Part shown: positions 1-10,183 of the stretch, piece by piece
How the letters are laid out: every line of letters starts with the position of its first letter
How positions within the stretch are numbered: position 1 is the first letter of the stretch
Source: Pseudomonadota bacterium
GTDB lineage: Bacteria > Pseudomonadota > Gammaproteobacteria > Xanthomonadales > Xanthomonadaceae
Reading direction: 5' to 3'
DNA length: 64,000 nt
Assembly: GCA_018242485.1 (NCBI GenBank)
Contig: JAFEBV010000014.1
Coordinates: forward strand, 1-64,000
The notes under the pieces: generated by a model
Databases searched by the model: none
Told to the model about the DNA's origin: nothing
The model's input: the letters and a program-made list of their open reading frames with translations, nothing else
Program-made: the position numbers and the translations under genes

Positions 1-119
1 CGTGAATCGTGAATCGTGAATCGTGAATCGTGAATCGTGAATCGTGAATCGTGAATCGTGAATCGTGAATCGTGAATCGTGAATCGTGAATCGTGAATCG
101 TGAATCGTGAATCGTGAAG
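1..119. repeat. Heptamer tandem array (CGTGAAT)n
   Basis: Sixteen exact head-to-tail copies of CGTGAAT followed by one CGTGAAG variant; the array probably continues to the left of the window. It lies downstream of the EIIA(Man) gene, where HPr and enzyme I genes would be expected in related genomes. Because 7 is not a multiple of 3, all frames stay open through the array and give meaningless 7-residue peptide repeats. The same family recurs at 7038-7179. From 120 to 196 I see no gene, only a short CCGTCCT-like stretch before the EIIA stop codon. Confidence 0.95.
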
Positions 120-196
120 CTGTGGCCGGAGCTTGCACGCTGTTTCAGATTACTGTTGACAGATTACATTGTGTCCTCGGTTCTCCGTCCTCCGAA

Positions 197-589
197 TCAC
201 GCATCCTCGGCCACCACACCATTGCGCCCGCCGCTGAGGGCGATCCGCGCAAGTTCCTCGAGGGTGCATTCGGCGTGGTTGAAAACCCGCAGCAGCATCG
301 GCACGGACAGTCCGGCCACGCGGCGCGCCGGCGTGCCCAGTTGCGAGACATCCTTGGCGAGGCGGCTGGGGGTCGATCCGTACAGATCCGACAGGATCAG
401 CACACCAGCGCCCGCATCGACTGTGCGCAACACCGCGCTCGCCTGCACGAGTGCAGCATCCAGCGGAGCATCCCATGCCAACTCGAACACACCCAGCGCC
501 AGCGGCAACCTGCCGAGCAGGCGCTCGGCCACCTCGCGGTGCGCGCGCCCGATGCCTTCATGGGTGACCAGCAGCACGCCGACCGGCAT
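197..589 (-). CDS. PTS mannose-type EIIA domain protein
   Basis: 130 aa, the length of a single mannose-family EIIA domain. In that family a phosphoryl group passes from HPr to a conserved histidine; His10 in the motif VTHEGIG fits this. The sequence LILSDLYGSTPSR is also typical of the fold. No EIIB, EIIC or EIID sugar-permease gene is nearby, and the gene follows rapZ by 3 bp. It is therefore probably a regulatory phosphoacceptor of the incomplete PTS found in Xanthomonadales, not a sugar importer. HPr and enzyme I are not in the window. The fold is clear; the regulatory role is inferred from context. Confidence 0.88.
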   Translation of the reverse strand: MPVGVLLVTHEGIGRAHREVAERLLGRLPLALGVFELAWDAPLDAALVQASAVLRTVDAGAGVLILSDLYGSTPSRLAKDVSQLGTPARRVAGLSVPMLLRVFNHAECTLEELARIALSGGRNGVVAEDA

Positions 590-592
590 CGT

Positions 593-1498
593 TCACTCCA
601 GTTCGCGGTGGAAGGTCAGCACGTCGTCGCGTCCATGCATGCGCAAATGCCGAGCCAGTTGCTCGGCAAGATACACCGATCGGTGGCGGCCGCCGGTGCA
701 GCCGAAGGCGATGGTGAGGTAGCTGCGCGTGCCGCCCTCGAAATGCGGCAGCCAGGCATCGACGAAGCCGGCGATCTGATCGAAATAACGCTGCACATCG
801 GCCTGTGCATCGAGGTACTCGCGCACCGCCGCATCGCGCCCGGACAGCGGCCGCAGGCGCGCGTCCCAGTGCGGGTTGGGCAGGGCACGCGCGTCGAACA
901 CGAAGTCCGCGTCGGCGGGCAGGCCGCGGCGGTAGGCGAAGGACTCGCACAGCACCGACAGGGTCGAATACGACTGCATGCCCAGCTCGGTGATGACCCG
1001 GTGCCGCAACTGGTGTACGTTGAGCTCGCTGGTGTCGATCACCAGATCGGCCAGTGCGCGCATCGGCGCCAGCATCTGCCGTTCGCGGGCGATCGCGTCG
1101 GCCAGCACGAGGCCGGTGCGGCTGAGCGGATGCCGGCGGCGAGTGTCGGAATAACGCTTGATGAGGACGTGGTCGGCGGTGTCGAAAAACACCAGGCGGT
1201 GCTCGACCCCGAGTGCGCCCACCGCCGAAAGCTGCTGCGGCATGTCGTCCAGATGCGCATAACGATTGCGCACGTCGATACCCACCGCCAAACGCGGGTG
1301 CGGATTGCTGCCGCAGGTCACGGTGCGCACGAACTCCGGCAGCAGCATCGCCGGCAGGTTGTCCACGCAGTTGAAGTCCAGATCCTCCAGCGTGCGCAGG
1401 GCGACCGACTTGCCCGAGCCGGACAGCCCGCTGAGCACGATCAGCAGCGGCCGTTCGATGCTCGGCTGCACGATGTCGATGCCTTGGGTTTCGCTCAC
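593..1498 (-). CDS. rapZ: RapZ, RNase adapter / nucleotide-binding protein
   Basis: 301 aa. RapZ is an RNA-binding adapter that in E. coli guides RNase E to the small RNA GlmZ and so controls glmS and cell-wall precursor supply. The Walker A motif GLSGSGKS is at about residues 24-31, and the C-terminal [11 protein letters not shown] is a family signature. The start is GTG at 1498, whose GTGA overlaps the hprK stop by 4 bp, indicating translational coupling. Upstream in-frame codons lie inside hprK and were rejected. The neighbours hprK and EIIA tie it to the PTS regulatory branch. GlmZ is not visible here, so the RNA target is unknown. Confidence 0.93.
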   Translation of the reverse strand: MSETQGIDIVQPSIERPLLIVLSGLSGSGKSVALRTLEDLDFNCVDNLPAMLLPEFVRTVTCGSNPHPRLAVGIDVRNRYAHLDDMPQQLSAVGALGVEHRLVFFDTADHVLIKRYSDTRRRHPLSRTGLVLADAIARERQMLAPMRALADLVIDTSELNVHQLRHRVITELGMQSYSTLSVLCESFAYRRGLPADADFVFDARALPNPHWDARLRPLSGRDAAVREYLDAQADVQRYFDQIAGFVDAWLPHFEGGTRSYLTIAFGCTGGRHRSVYLAEQLARHLRMHGRDDVLTFHRELE

Positions 1499-2445
1499 GA
1501 TCCGTCGCCCCGCTGCAGGAACTGGGTGTGGCGGGCGAGGAAGGCCGCGCCCGGATCGATGCCCTTGATGCGCAGGATGTGCAGGCGCGCGGCGGCTTCG
1601 GTGAGCACCGCGAGGTTGCGGCCGGCGGCCACCGGCAGGGTGATCTGCGGCACGTCCAGATCGAGCACGCGGCGGCTGCCGACATCGCCGGTCAACCGCG
1701 CCATGCCATCGCTGGCCTCGTCCATGCGCAGGCGTTGCAGGTGCACGATCAGGCGCAGGTACTTGTTGCGCTTGACCGCGGTGTCGCCAAACATCTCGCG
1801 GATGTTGAGCACACCCAGTCCGCGCAGTTCCAGCAGATCCTGCAGCAATTCCGGGCAGGTGCCGTCGAGCACGTCCGGCGCGATCTGGGTGAACTGCGGC
1901 ACGTCGTCGGCGATCAACCGATGGCCGCGGGTGATCAGTTCCAGCGCCAGTTCGCTCTTGCCCGAACCGGACTGTCCGGTGATCAGCACGCCGATCGAAT
2001 ACACCTCCATGAACACGCCATGCAGGGTGATCTGCGGCGCCAGCGCGCGTGCCAGATGGTATTGCAGCACGCTGAGCAGTTCGTGGCCGCGCCGTGGCGA
2101 CGACCACAACGCCGTGCCGCCGTCCTCGGCGGCTTCACGCAGGTCGGGCGGGCAGGTTTGCCCCTTGCCCAGCACCAGCGCCAGCGGCTTGAAGTTGACG
2201 ATCTTCTGCAGCGTTTCCCAGCGCAGGCGCGCATCCAGCCCGTCGAGCCAGTTCAGTTCCTCGGTGCCGAGGATCTGCACGCGATTGGGATAGATGATGT
2301 TGAGATAGCCGGCCAGCGACGGTCGCCGCGAGACCGTCGCGCTCGCATCGATGTAACGGCTCCCGCCGGACTTGCCGCCGAGCCAGCGCAGGCCGAGGCG
2401 ATCGCGCAATTGCTCGAACAGTTCACTGGCGGCGATGCGGTTCAT
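1495..2445 (-). CDS. hprK: HPr kinase/phosphorylase
   Basis: 316 aa, usual length for HprK, which phosphorylates and dephosphorylates a serine of HPr. The N-terminal domain precedes the catalytic P-loop GQSGSGKS at about 157-164. The HprK signature follows in the stretch [20 protein letters not shown]. In proteobacteria the enzyme usually sits with rpoN, ptsN and rapZ and is linked to regulation, not to classical catabolite repression. Here it is followed with a 4-bp overlap by rapZ. Upstream there are 162 bp to hpf without a ptsN gene, which is unusual. Confidence 0.95.
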   Translation of the reverse strand: MNRIAASELFEQLRDRLGLRWLGGKSGGSRYIDASATVSRRPSLAGYLNIIYPNRVQILGTEELNWLDGLDARLRWETLQKIVNFKPLALVLGKGQTCPPDLREAAEDGGTALWSSPRRGHELLSVLQYHLARALAPQITLHGVFMEVYSIGVLITGQSGSGKSELALELITRGHRLIADDVPQFTQIAPDVLDGTCPELLQDLLELRGLGVLNIREMFGDTAVKRNKYLRLIVHLQRLRMDEASDGMARLTGDVGSRRVLDLDVPQITLPVAAGRNLAVLTEAAARLHILRIKGIDPGAAFLARHTQFLQRGDGS

Positions 2446-2528
2446 CGGCGCACCGCTTGGGTCGTGCCACTACCGTGCGGAGCGTCGGCTCGTCCATCAC
2501 GATGTTCTTGCGCATGGCAGCGTGATCC

Positions 2529-2559
2529 GGCTCGATCCAGTGCTGCACTGGATCGAGCC
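2529..2559. repeat. Perfect 31-bp palindrome between hpf and hprK
   Basis: Two 15-bp arms, GGCTCGATCCAGTGC and its exact reverse complement, flank one central base. It lies in the 162-bp gap between the hpf stop and the hprK start, where ptsN is usually found. As RNA it would form a 15-bp stem with almost no loop. There is no T-run, so it is not a standard intrinsic terminator. It could be a protein-binding site, a cruciform or a transcript-processing hairpin. Confidence 0.85.
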
Positions 2560-2607
2560 CATGCGTGGGCGATCGGAAACGCCGTCGTGAGCATCGCGCG
2601 CCAATCC

Positions 2608-2934
2608 TCAGCCGAAGCTCTCGCTGCGCGCCGCGCCGTCGCTGCGGTGGTGCTTGACCTGCTTGCCTTTGTGCTTGTCGAGCATGCGGTCGAGCTTGTC
2701 GGTCAACAGGTCGATCGCCGCGTACATCGTGTCGGCCTCGCACTCGGCATAGTGGGTCGCGCCGGGCGCGACGATCCGGGCTTCGGCCGCGTGCAGTACC
2801 TTGGCGACGCGCAAGGTCACGCGGATGTCGAGATCGCCGTCGGCGTAGCGGGCGAGGCGATCGAATTTGGCGTTGACGTAGTCGCGCAGGGCGGGGGTGA
2901 CGTCGATCTGGTGGCCGCTGGTTTCGATGCGCAT
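2608..2934 (-). CDS. hpf: Ribosome hibernation promoting factor (short form)
   Basis: 108 aa, the short HPF/YfiA class that binds the 30S decoding site and promotes 100S ribosome dimers in stationary phase. It starts MRIETSGHQIDVTPALRDYV and keeps the basic C-terminal stretch KHKGKQVKHHR. The ATG at 2934 was chosen because AGGAG lies about 7 nt upstream and the family begins there; a longer in-frame start at 3042 would add a non-conserved 36-residue leader. It follows rpoN by 156 bp in the usual rpoN-hpf order. Confidence 0.94.
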   Translation of the reverse strand: MRIETSGHQIDVTPALRDYVNAKFDRLARYADGDLDIRVTLRVAKVLHAAEARIVAPGATHYAECEADTMYAAIDLLTDKLDRMLDKHKGKQVKHHRSDGAARSESFG

Positions 2935-3090
2935 GAGGTTCTCCTGCAGTGGGTGAACGGTGCCGTGGGCACCGTGTCCAGAGTCGCAAGTTTCGGGCTG
3001 CGGGGGAAGGGGCAGGCTGCGGATGGGCAAGGGCAGGTTCACGGCGGGGTGCGTTCGCCGCGGATGCTCCCACTGAAATCGTCGCCGCGG

Positions 3091-4521
3091 CTACAGCCTC
3101 TGCCGCTCGTGCGATGGCGCGATCCGCAGCGCCTCGCGGTACTTGGCCACGGTACGGCGGGCGACCGGAACGCCCGCGGCCTTGAGTTCGTCGGCCAGGC
3201 GCGCGTCCGATAGCGGCTTGCGCGGATCCTCGGCATCCACCAGCCGCCGGATCATCGCCTGGATGGCGGTGCTCGATGCCGCGCCGCCGGTTTCGTTGGC
3301 GATGCCCGAGGCGAAGAAACGCTTGAACTCGAAGGTACCGCGCGGGGTGTGCAGGTACTTGCGGGTGGTGGTGCGGGAGATGGTGGATTCGTGCAGATCC
3401 AGCTCCTCGGCGATGTCGCGCAAGGTGAGCGGGCGCATCGCTTCGGGGCCGAAATCGAGGAAGCCCACCTGCTGGCGCACGATGGCCTGCGCCACCCGCA
3501 ATACGGTATCGGCGCGGGTCTGCAGGCTGCGCATCAGCCAGCGCGCTTCCTGCAGGCGGCCGCGCAGGTAGCTGGCGTCGTCGCGGCCGGCGGTGGCGAT
3601 CATCGCCTCGTAATGACGGCTGATCGCCAGCGCGGGCGTGTTGCCGCGCACCAGCGCCACCTTCCACACGCCGCTCTGACGGTAAGCCACGCAGTCGGGC
3701 TGGACGTACTCGGGCGTCGCAGTGGCGATCTGCCCGCCGGGGCGCGGGTCGAGCGAGCGCAGCAACGCCACCGCTTCGTGCGCGCATGTGGAATTCACGC
3801 CGAGTTGGGTGGCGAGTTGTTCGATGCCCAGCCGCGCGAGGGCTTCCAGGTGCGCGGTGGCGATTTGCCGGGCCAGCGCCAGACCGGGCGTGGCTGCTGC
3901 GAGCATCGACAGTTGCACCGACAGGCATTCGGACAGGCTGGTGCAGGCTACGCCGACCGGATCGAAGCGCTGGATGCGATGGAGCAGGGTGTGGATTTCC
4001 TCGATGCCGGCGTCGATCTCCGGGCGCAGGCCGTCGCGGATGGATTCCAGCGGCTCGTGCAGGTAGCCGTCTTCGCTCACCGCCTCGATCAGCGCCACGC
4101 CGATGCTGCGCTCGCGGGCGCTCAGCGGGGTGAGGTGGAGTTGCCAGAGCAAGTGATCCTGCAGGCTGTCCGGCGCGCCGGCGGTTTCGGGCGGTTCGTG
4201 GTCACCCGCATCGCTGCCGGAACGGTTTGGCGTCGAACCGAACTCGGGCTCCCAGTCGGGCGCTGCATCCTCGCCGTTGCTCGGCACCTCGGCGGGCGCG
4301 TCAGCGGCTTCCGTGTGATCCGTCGTGCGTTCCCGTTCGGCTGGTACGCGGACATCCGGCTGTTCCTCGCCGGCGCGTTCGAGCAGGGGGTTGGATTCCA
4401 GCGCGAGGTTGACCTCGCTCTCCAGCTCGGCTGCGGACAGGCTCAGCAGGTGGATGGCCTGACGCAACGCCGGCGTCAGCGTGAGCTGCTGGCCGAGTTG
4501 GGGTGACAGGCTGGGTTTCAT
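3091..4521 (-). CDS. rpoN: RNA polymerase sigma-54 factor
   Basis: 476 aa. Sigma-54 directs RNA polymerase to -24/-12 promoters and needs an AAA+ activator. The N-terminal region I is Gln/Leu-rich (QLGQQLTLTPALRQAIHLL, about 8-26). An acidic low-complexity region II follows at about 50-115, then the core-binding and DNA-binding domains. The RpoN box ARRTVAKYRE is at about 454-463, close to the C-terminus as expected. It lies downstream of lptB in the conserved lpt-rpoN-hpf order, with a 65-bp gap holding a hairpin. Confidence 0.96.
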   Translation of the reverse strand: MKPSLSPQLGQQLTLTPALRQAIHLLSLSAAELESEVNLALESNPLLERAGEEQPDVRVPAERERTTDHTEAADAPAEVPSNGEDAAPDWEPEFGSTPNRSGSDAGDHEPPETAGAPDSLQDHLLWQLHLTPLSARERSIGVALIEAVSEDGYLHEPLESIRDGLRPEIDAGIEEIHTLLHRIQRFDPVGVACTSLSECLSVQLSMLAAATPGLALARQIATAHLEALARLGIEQLATQLGVNSTCAHEAVALLRSLDPRPGGQIATATPEYVQPDCVAYRQSGVWKVALVRGNTPALAISRHYEAMIATAGRDDASYLRGRLQEARWLMRSLQTRADTVLRVAQAIVRQQVGFLDFGPEAMRPLTLRDIAEELDLHESTISRTTTRKYLHTPRGTFEFKRFFASGIANETGGAASSTAIQAMIRRLVDAEDPRKPLSDARLADELKAAGVPVARRTVAKYREALRIAPSHERQRL

Positions 4522-4553
4522 CGCCGCTCGCTTCCGCGCCCTTGTCGATCACG

Positions 4554-4574
4554 GCGATGGCTCGTCGCCATCGC
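4554..4574. repeat. Inverted repeat between lptB and rpoN
   Basis: An 8-bp perfect stem (GCGATGGC/GCCATCGC) with a 5-nt loop lies in the short gap between the lptB stop and the rpoN start. No T-run follows on either strand, so it is not a canonical terminator. It may tune read-through from the lpt genes into rpoN or mark an RNA-processing site. Confidence 0.5.
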
Positions 4575-4586
4575 GTGAGGGCGCCG

Positions 4587-5306
4587 CTACAGCCGGAACT
4601 CCTCGCCCAGATACACCCGGCGCACGTCCGGGTTGGCGAGGATGGCTTCCGGCGTGCCCTGCGTGAGCACGCTCCCCGCGTTGAGGATATACGCGCGGTC
4701 GCAGATTCCCAAGGTCTCGCGCACGTTGTGGTCGGTGATCAACACGCCGATGCCGCGATCGCGCAAGTGGCGGACGATCTTCTGGATCTCGCCCACCGAG
4801 ATCGGATCCACGCCCGCGAAGGGTTCGTCGAGCAGCATCAATCGCGGCCGGCCGCACAGTGCGCGGGCGATCTCGGTGCGCCGGCGTTCGCCGCCGGAGA
4901 GGCTGGCGCCGAGCTGGCCGGCGACGTGCTCGATCTGCAATTCGTCCAGCAGGGCTGCGCGTTCGAGCTGGCGACCCTTGGCGTCCAGATCGGGGCGCAG
5001 CTCCAGCACCGCGTCGAGGTTCTGCGCCACGGTGAGGCGGCGGAACACCGAAGGTTCCTGCGGCAGGTAACCCATGCCGAGGCGTGCGCGCGCGTGCATC
5101 GGCAAGCCGCTGACATCGCGGCCGTCGAGTTCGATGCGCCCGGCATCGGCCGGGACGAGGCCGACGATCATGTAGAAACAGGTGGTCTTGCCCGCACCGT
5201 TGGGGCCGAGCAGGCCGACCACTTCGCCGGCATCGAGTTGCAGCGCGAAATCCGCGACGACCGTGCGCGCCTTGTAGCGCTTGGAAAGACCCGAAGCGAC
5301 CAGCAT
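4587..5306 (-). CDS. lptB: LPS export ABC transporter ATPase LptB
   Basis: 239 aa cytoplasmic ATPase that powers LPS extraction by the LptB2FGC complex. Walker A GPNGAGKT is at 34-41, the signature LSGGERRR is in the middle, and Walker B reads [13 protein letters not shown]. The ATG overlaps the lptA stop by one base (TGATG), so the two are translationally coupled. LptF and LptG are not in the window, as is usual for this locus. Confidence 0.96.
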   Translation of the reverse strand: MLVASGLSKRYKARTVVADFALQLDAGEVVGLLGPNGAGKTTCFYMIVGLVPADAGRIELDGRDVSGLPMHARARLGMGYLPQEPSVFRRLTVAQNLDAVLELRPDLDAKGRQLERAALLDELQIEHVAGQLGASLSGGERRRTEIARALCGRPRLMLLDEPFAGVDPISVGEIQKIVRHLRDRGIGVLITDHNVRETLGICDRAYILNAGSVLTQGTPEAILANPDVRRVYLGEEFRL

Positions 5307-5929
5307 CAGGGCGTCTTGCCGCTCGCCGGGGTGGCAGCGGGTGCGTCGACTGGCAGATCCGGCGGCGGAGCCTCGGCCTTCGGCGCGGGGGCTTGCCCGG
5401 GCTTGGGCTTGGGCAGGATGTGCATGACCACGCGGGTGCCGTCGCCGCCGCTGGTCACCTTGCCGTTGTCCACGTCGTAGACGATCCGCTCGCCGTGCAT
5501 CTGCCCGCGCGTGGGCTGGTTCACCACCGCGTTGCCGGTCAGCACGGCGATGTTCTTGAGCAGGTCGTAATCGAGTTGCTGCGAGGTGGCGTACATCGGC
5601 TCGTTGTTTTCATCGAGCTGTTTCATGTGCACCGGGTTGCCGGTGAGCACGGCGCGCGACATCTCGCCGTCCTTGCGGGTGATGACCGCCTTGTCCGAGC
5701 GGATCTCCAGCGTGCCCTGGGTCATGATGACGTTGCCGGTGAGCACGGTGATGCCGTTGTCGTTGAGGTCGGCGTCGGAATGGTCGGCGTGGACATCCAT
5801 CGGCTGCTGGCGGTCGGCCTTCTTCGCCCACACGCCGGTGCAGGCGCAGGCCAGCAGGAGGACGAACAGGGCGCGGACAGCGATGGCGCGGCCGCGGCGG
5901 GCGCGGTCAATGTTTCTTGGCGGGGACAT
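5306..5929 (-). CDS. lptA: Periplasmic LPS-transport bridge protein LptA
   Basis: 207 aa. LptA forms the periplasmic beta-jellyroll bridge between LptC and LptD. A hydrophobic signal segment (about 15-35, ending near VWA-KK) precedes the OstA-like repeats with the phrases [15 protein letters not shown] and [15 protein letters not shown]. The C-terminal 40 residues are Pro/Ala-rich and longer than in E. coli LptA. The start overlaps the end of lptC by 23 bp. No clear Shine-Dalgarno sequence is visible, which fits coupling to lptC. Confidence 0.93.
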   Translation of the reverse strand: MSPPRNIDRARRGRAIAVRALFVLLLACACTGVWAKKADRQQPMDVHADHSDADLNDNGITVLTGNVIMTQGTLEIRSDKAVITRKDGEMSRAVLTGNPVHMKQLDENNEPMYATSQQLDYDLLKNIAVLTGNAVVNQPTRGQMHGERIVYDVDNGKVTSGGDGTRVVMHILPKPKPGQAPAPKAEAPPPDLPVDAPAATPASGKTP

Positions 5930-6479
5930 CGTGGAAGCTCACCTTGGAGAGCAGCTCGACGCGGTTGTCCTGCATCCACGCGTTCATGCCGGTGCCCATC
6001 AGTATAGATGCGCCGCGAGTGACGGTCACCAGCAGCGGGGTGTGCGCGGTTTGCGGGTCGGGCAGGATGGACAGCCATTGCGTGCGGATGTGGACCTGAT
6101 CCTTGCCGGGGATCACCGGGCCATCGAGCGCCACCTCGCGCTTCAGGCGCACCTCGTCGCCGCCATCGCTGACCCAGCCGGACTGCGCGTGGCCGGTCCA
6201 GTCGCCGTGGCCGCCGTGATCGGGGAAACTGAACTGCGGCTGGTTCAGGAACAACTGCTGGTTGAACGGATCGCGCACCGCGTAAGGCCCGTGACCGCGG
6301 AAGGCCACGTCGCCGGTCTTTTTCATCACCACCAGATGAAAGCGCTCCACCGTGTAATCGCCGCGCTGCGGGCCGACCGTTTGCGGCGGCACGGGCCGGG
6401 GCAGGGACTGCCACGCCCACCACGCCGAGGCCAGTGCCACCGGGGTGAGCAGGATCGCGGCGAGGTTGCGCCGGTTCAT
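5907..6479 (-). CDS. lptC: LPS export protein LptC
   Basis: 190 aa inner-membrane protein with one N-terminal transmembrane helix (about 5-25) and a periplasmic OstA-like domain that hands LPS to LptA. The ATG at 6479 overlaps the kdsC stop by 4 bp (ATGA) and places the membrane anchor at the very N-terminus; the longer open frame upstream lies inside kdsC. Position between kdsC and lptA is the conserved order. Confidence 0.92.
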   Translation of the reverse strand: MNRRNLAAILLTPVALASAWWAWQSLPRPVPPQTVGPQRGDYTVERFHLVVMKKTGDVAFRGHGPYAVRDPFNQQLFLNQPQFSFPDHGGHGDWTGHAQSGWVSDGGDEVRLKREVALDGPVIPGKDQVHIRTQWLSILPDPQTAHTPLLVTVTRGASILMGTGMNAWMQDNRVELLSKVSFHDVPAKKH

Positions 6480-7030
6480 GCGCCAAGATATCGGGCGAGG
6501 ACGGAATCGGCGTGGCCGCGCGCGGCGAGAATCAGATCGCACACCTCGCGCGCCGCACCGTGCCCGCCAGCCAATCGGGCGCGCCAGTGCACGCGCTCGC
6601 GCACCCACGGATGCGCGTCGGCCGGCGCCACCGCCAGCCCGACCGCGGCGAGCGCCTGCAAATCGGGCAGGTCATCACCCATGAACGCCATCGCCTCGCG
6701 ACCGATGCCCAGTTGCGCGCCCAGCGCATCCAGGCACGCCCGCTTGTCGCCAATCTCGGTGAACACGTGCGCGATGCCCAGCTCGCGCGCCCGCGCCGCC
6801 ACCACCGAGCCGCCGCGCGCGGTCACCAGCGCCACGGTGATCCCGAAGTCTCCCAGCAGACGCAGGCCGAGGCCATCGGCGACGTGGAAGTTCTTGCTCT
6901 CCCGCCCTTCGGCATCCAGCGTGATGCGCCCGTCGGTGAGCGTGCCGTCGACATCGAACGCCGCCAGCCGCACTCGTGCCGCGCGCTCGCGCACGTCGGC
7001 GGGGAAATCGTTGAGGTGGGAGTAGGGCAT
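6476..7030 (-). CDS. kdsC: 3-deoxy-D-manno-octulosonate 8-phosphate phosphatase KdsC
   Basis: 184 aa HAD-superfamily phosphatase that removes phosphate from Kdo-8-P before CMP-Kdo formation. HAD motif I is FDVDGTLTDG with the catalytic aspartates near 26 and 28, and motif IV reads FMGDDLPDL. The ATG at 7030 was chosen because upstream in-frame sequence is only a heptamer repeat array (peptide repeats such as HDSPFTIHPSRF) and cannot be part of the enzyme. Confidence 0.94.
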   Translation of the reverse strand: MPYSHLNDFPADVRERAARVRLAAFDVDGTLTDGRITLDAEGRESKNFHVADGLGLRLLGDFGITVALVTARGGSVVAARARELGIAHVFTEIGDKRACLDALGAQLGIGREAMAFMGDDLPDLQALAAVGLAVAPADAHPWVRERVHWRARLAGGHGAAREVCDLILAARGHADSVLARYLGA

Positions 7031-7037
7031 TGGAAGA

Positions 7038-7322
7038 CGTGAATGGTGAATGGTGAATCGTGAATGGTGAATCGTGAATCGTGAAGGGTGAATCGTGAAG
7101 GGTGAATCGTGAAGGGTGAATCGTGAAGGGTGAATCGTGAAGGGTGAATCGTGAATGGGGAATCGTGAATGGGGAATGGAGCGACGCTTTGCTCCTTCCC
7201 CCGCTTGCGGGGGAAGGCTGGGATGGGGGCGGATGATCGCGGCAATCTCCCGATGGAAGACGGTGCGAAAGGAACGACTCCGAGGCGCTTCTACCATTCA
7301 CTATTCACGATTCACCATTCAC
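7038..7322. repeat. Composite repeat: heptamer array, palindrome, inverted heptamers
   Basis: Fills the gap between kdsC and kdsD. An array of GTGAATC/GTGAAGG/GTGAATG heptamers runs from 7038 to about 7179. A REP-like palindrome follows (CCTTCCCCCGC-TT-GCGGGGGAAGG, 7194-7217, with the trailing CTGGGATGGGGG). After about 60 bp of unremarkable sequence the heptamers reappear in inverted orientation (ATTCACG, ATTCACC) at about 7294-7322. The element separates kdsD from kdsC, which are usually close together. Confidence 0.85.
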
Positions 7323-7329
7323 GGCTCCA

Positions 7330-8337
7330 TCACACCACCCTCGCCCGCAGCAGATCGTGGATGTTCAACGCACCGACCACGCGGCGTGCAGCGTCCACCA
7401 CCACCAGTGCGCTGATGCGGTGTTCTTCCATCAGGTGCGCGGCCTCGACCGCGAGCTGGTCGGGGCCGATGGTCTTCGGGTTGCAGGTCATCAGTTCGGC
7501 GACGCGGGCGTGGCGCAGGTCGATGCGGCTGTCGTCCAGCGCACGGCGCAGGTCGCCGTCGGTGAAGATGCCGAGCAGACCGTCGTCGTCGTCCACCACC
7601 GCGGTCATGCCCAGCCGCTTGCGGCTCATTTCCACCAGCGCTTGGCTCAGGCTGGCGTCCGCGCCCACCCGCGGGATGTCCGCGCCGGCGTGCATCACCT
7701 CGCGGATGCGCAGCAGCAGGCGGCGGCCGAGGGCGCCGGCCGGATGCGAGCGTGCGAAATCGTCGCGGGTGAAGCCGCGCGCTTCCAGCAGGGCGACCGC
7801 GAGCGCATCGCCCAGCGCCAGCGCGACAGTGGTGCTGGAGGTCGGGGCCAGCCCCAGCGGACAGGCTTCCTCGGGCACGGAGGTGTCGAGGAACACGTCG
7901 GCCAACCGCGCCGCGCTGGAATCGGTGCGCCCGCTCATCACGATCAAGCGATTGCCTTGCCGCTTGAGCGCCGGCACGATCGCCAGCAATTCCTCGGTTT
8001 CACCCGAGTTGGACAACGCCAGCACCACGTCGGCGTCGGTGATCATGCCCAGATCGCCGTGGCTGGCCTCGCCGGGGTGGACGTAGAACGCCGGCGTGCC
8101 GGTCGATGCCAGCGTCGCGGCGATCTTGCGCGCGACGTGCCCGGACTTGCCCATGCCGGTCGCGACCACGCGGCCGCGGCAGGCCAGCATCAATGCGCAG
8201 GCGTCGGCGAAGCGCGCATCGAGGCGTTCGCGCAGCGCCGCCAAGGCGGCGATCTCGATGTCCAGCACCCGCCGCCCGGCGTCGATCGGCGCGCTCGTGC
8301 CCTCGATGGACGCGGGAGATGGAGCCTGTGCGGGCAT
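7330..8337 (-). CDS. kdsD: D-arabinose 5-phosphate isomerase KdsD (SIS + CBS pair)
   Basis: 335 aa cytoplasmic enzyme converting ribulose-5-phosphate to arabinose-5-phosphate, first step of Kdo synthesis. The SIS domain covers about 30-200 (GMGKSGHVARKIAATLASTG; SNSGETEELL; the SHPAGALGRRLL linker). Two CBS repeats follow (about 215-335, with GIFTDGDLRRAL). Length matches the family. It is divergent from ibaG-murA over a 97-bp gap that must hold both promoters. Confidence 0.95.
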   Translation of the reverse strand: MPAQAPSPASIEGTSAPIDAGRRVLDIEIAALAALRERLDARFADACALMLACRGRVVATGMGKSGHVARKIAATLASTGTPAFYVHPGEASHGDLGMITDADVVLALSNSGETEELLAIVPALKRQGNRLIVMSGRTDSSAARLADVFLDTSVPEEACPLGLAPTSSTTVALALGDALAVALLEARGFTRDDFARSHPAGALGRRLLLRIREVMHAGADIPRVGADASLSQALVEMSRKRLGMTAVVDDDDGLLGIFTDGDLRRALDDSRIDLRHARVAELMTCNPKTIGPDQLAVEAAHLMEEHRISALVVVDAARRVVGALNIHDLLRARVV

Positions 8338-8434
8338 CGGCAGATGCGTTCCTGTGTTCGGCGGATTGGATTAAACTGGGCGGTCATTGTATCGCACGCC
8401 CCAGTTCGGCCGGGCGCGCCGCGCGGGAGCCGTC

Positions 8435-8665
8435 ATGGATGCAGATCTCGTACGCCAACTCATCGCCGCCGGTATGCCGGAGGCGCAGGTATCCGTGCAC
8501 GGCGAGGATGGCGTGCACTTCGAGGCGCAGGTGGTGAGCGCGGCCTTCCGCGGCAAGTTGCCGCTGGCCCGTCATCGCATGGTGTATGCCACCTTGGGCG
8601 AGCGCATGGGTGGGGCGATTCATGCCCTGTCGCTGCGCACGCTGACGCCGGAAGAAGTCGGATAG
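8435..8665 (+). CDS. ibaG: BolA-family protein IbaG (YrbA type)
   Basis: 76 aa BolA-fold protein of the IbaG subfamily, which associates with monothiol glutaredoxin and is linked to iron-sulfur metabolism and acid response. The phrase HFEAQVVSAAFRGKLPLARHRMVY is typical. The ATG at 8435 follows GGGAGC at suitable spacing and gives the usual length; a start 16 codons earlier has no support. ibaG-murA is a conserved pair. Confidence 0.9.
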   Translation: MDADLVRQLIAAGMPEAQVSVHGEDGVHFEAQVVSAAFRGKLPLARHRMVYATLGERMGGAIHALSLRTLTPEEVG

Positions 8666-8729
8666 TAGATCAATGGTCGTGATTGCCCCAATGCTCTGTA
8701 CTCAGGCTACGTCGCAGATGAAGTTGGTG

Positions 8730-10145
<1,416 letters not shown>

Positions 10146-10183
10146 GTTTTCGGCAAATTTCATACCTTGCGGGGGGATCCCCA

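Noticed and set aside
1..119. CRISPR-like array
   Set aside because: Units are 7 bp without spacers; no cas genes are present. The other heptamer arrays were rejected for the same reason.
107..2293. Long plus-strand open frame across EIIA, rapZ and hprK
   Set aside because: Antisense of three well-supported genes; no ribosome-binding site and it begins at the edge of the heptamer array.
2423..3928. Open frame spanning the hpf-hprK gap that might hide ptsN
   Set aside because: Checked for EIIA(Ntr) motifs in the 162-bp gap and the overlapping frame; none found, and the frame is mostly an out-of-frame reading of rpoN.
5306..5929. Truncated lptA
   Set aside because: The C-terminal Pro/Ala-rich tail differs from E. 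coli, but the OstA-like core is complete; treated as intact.
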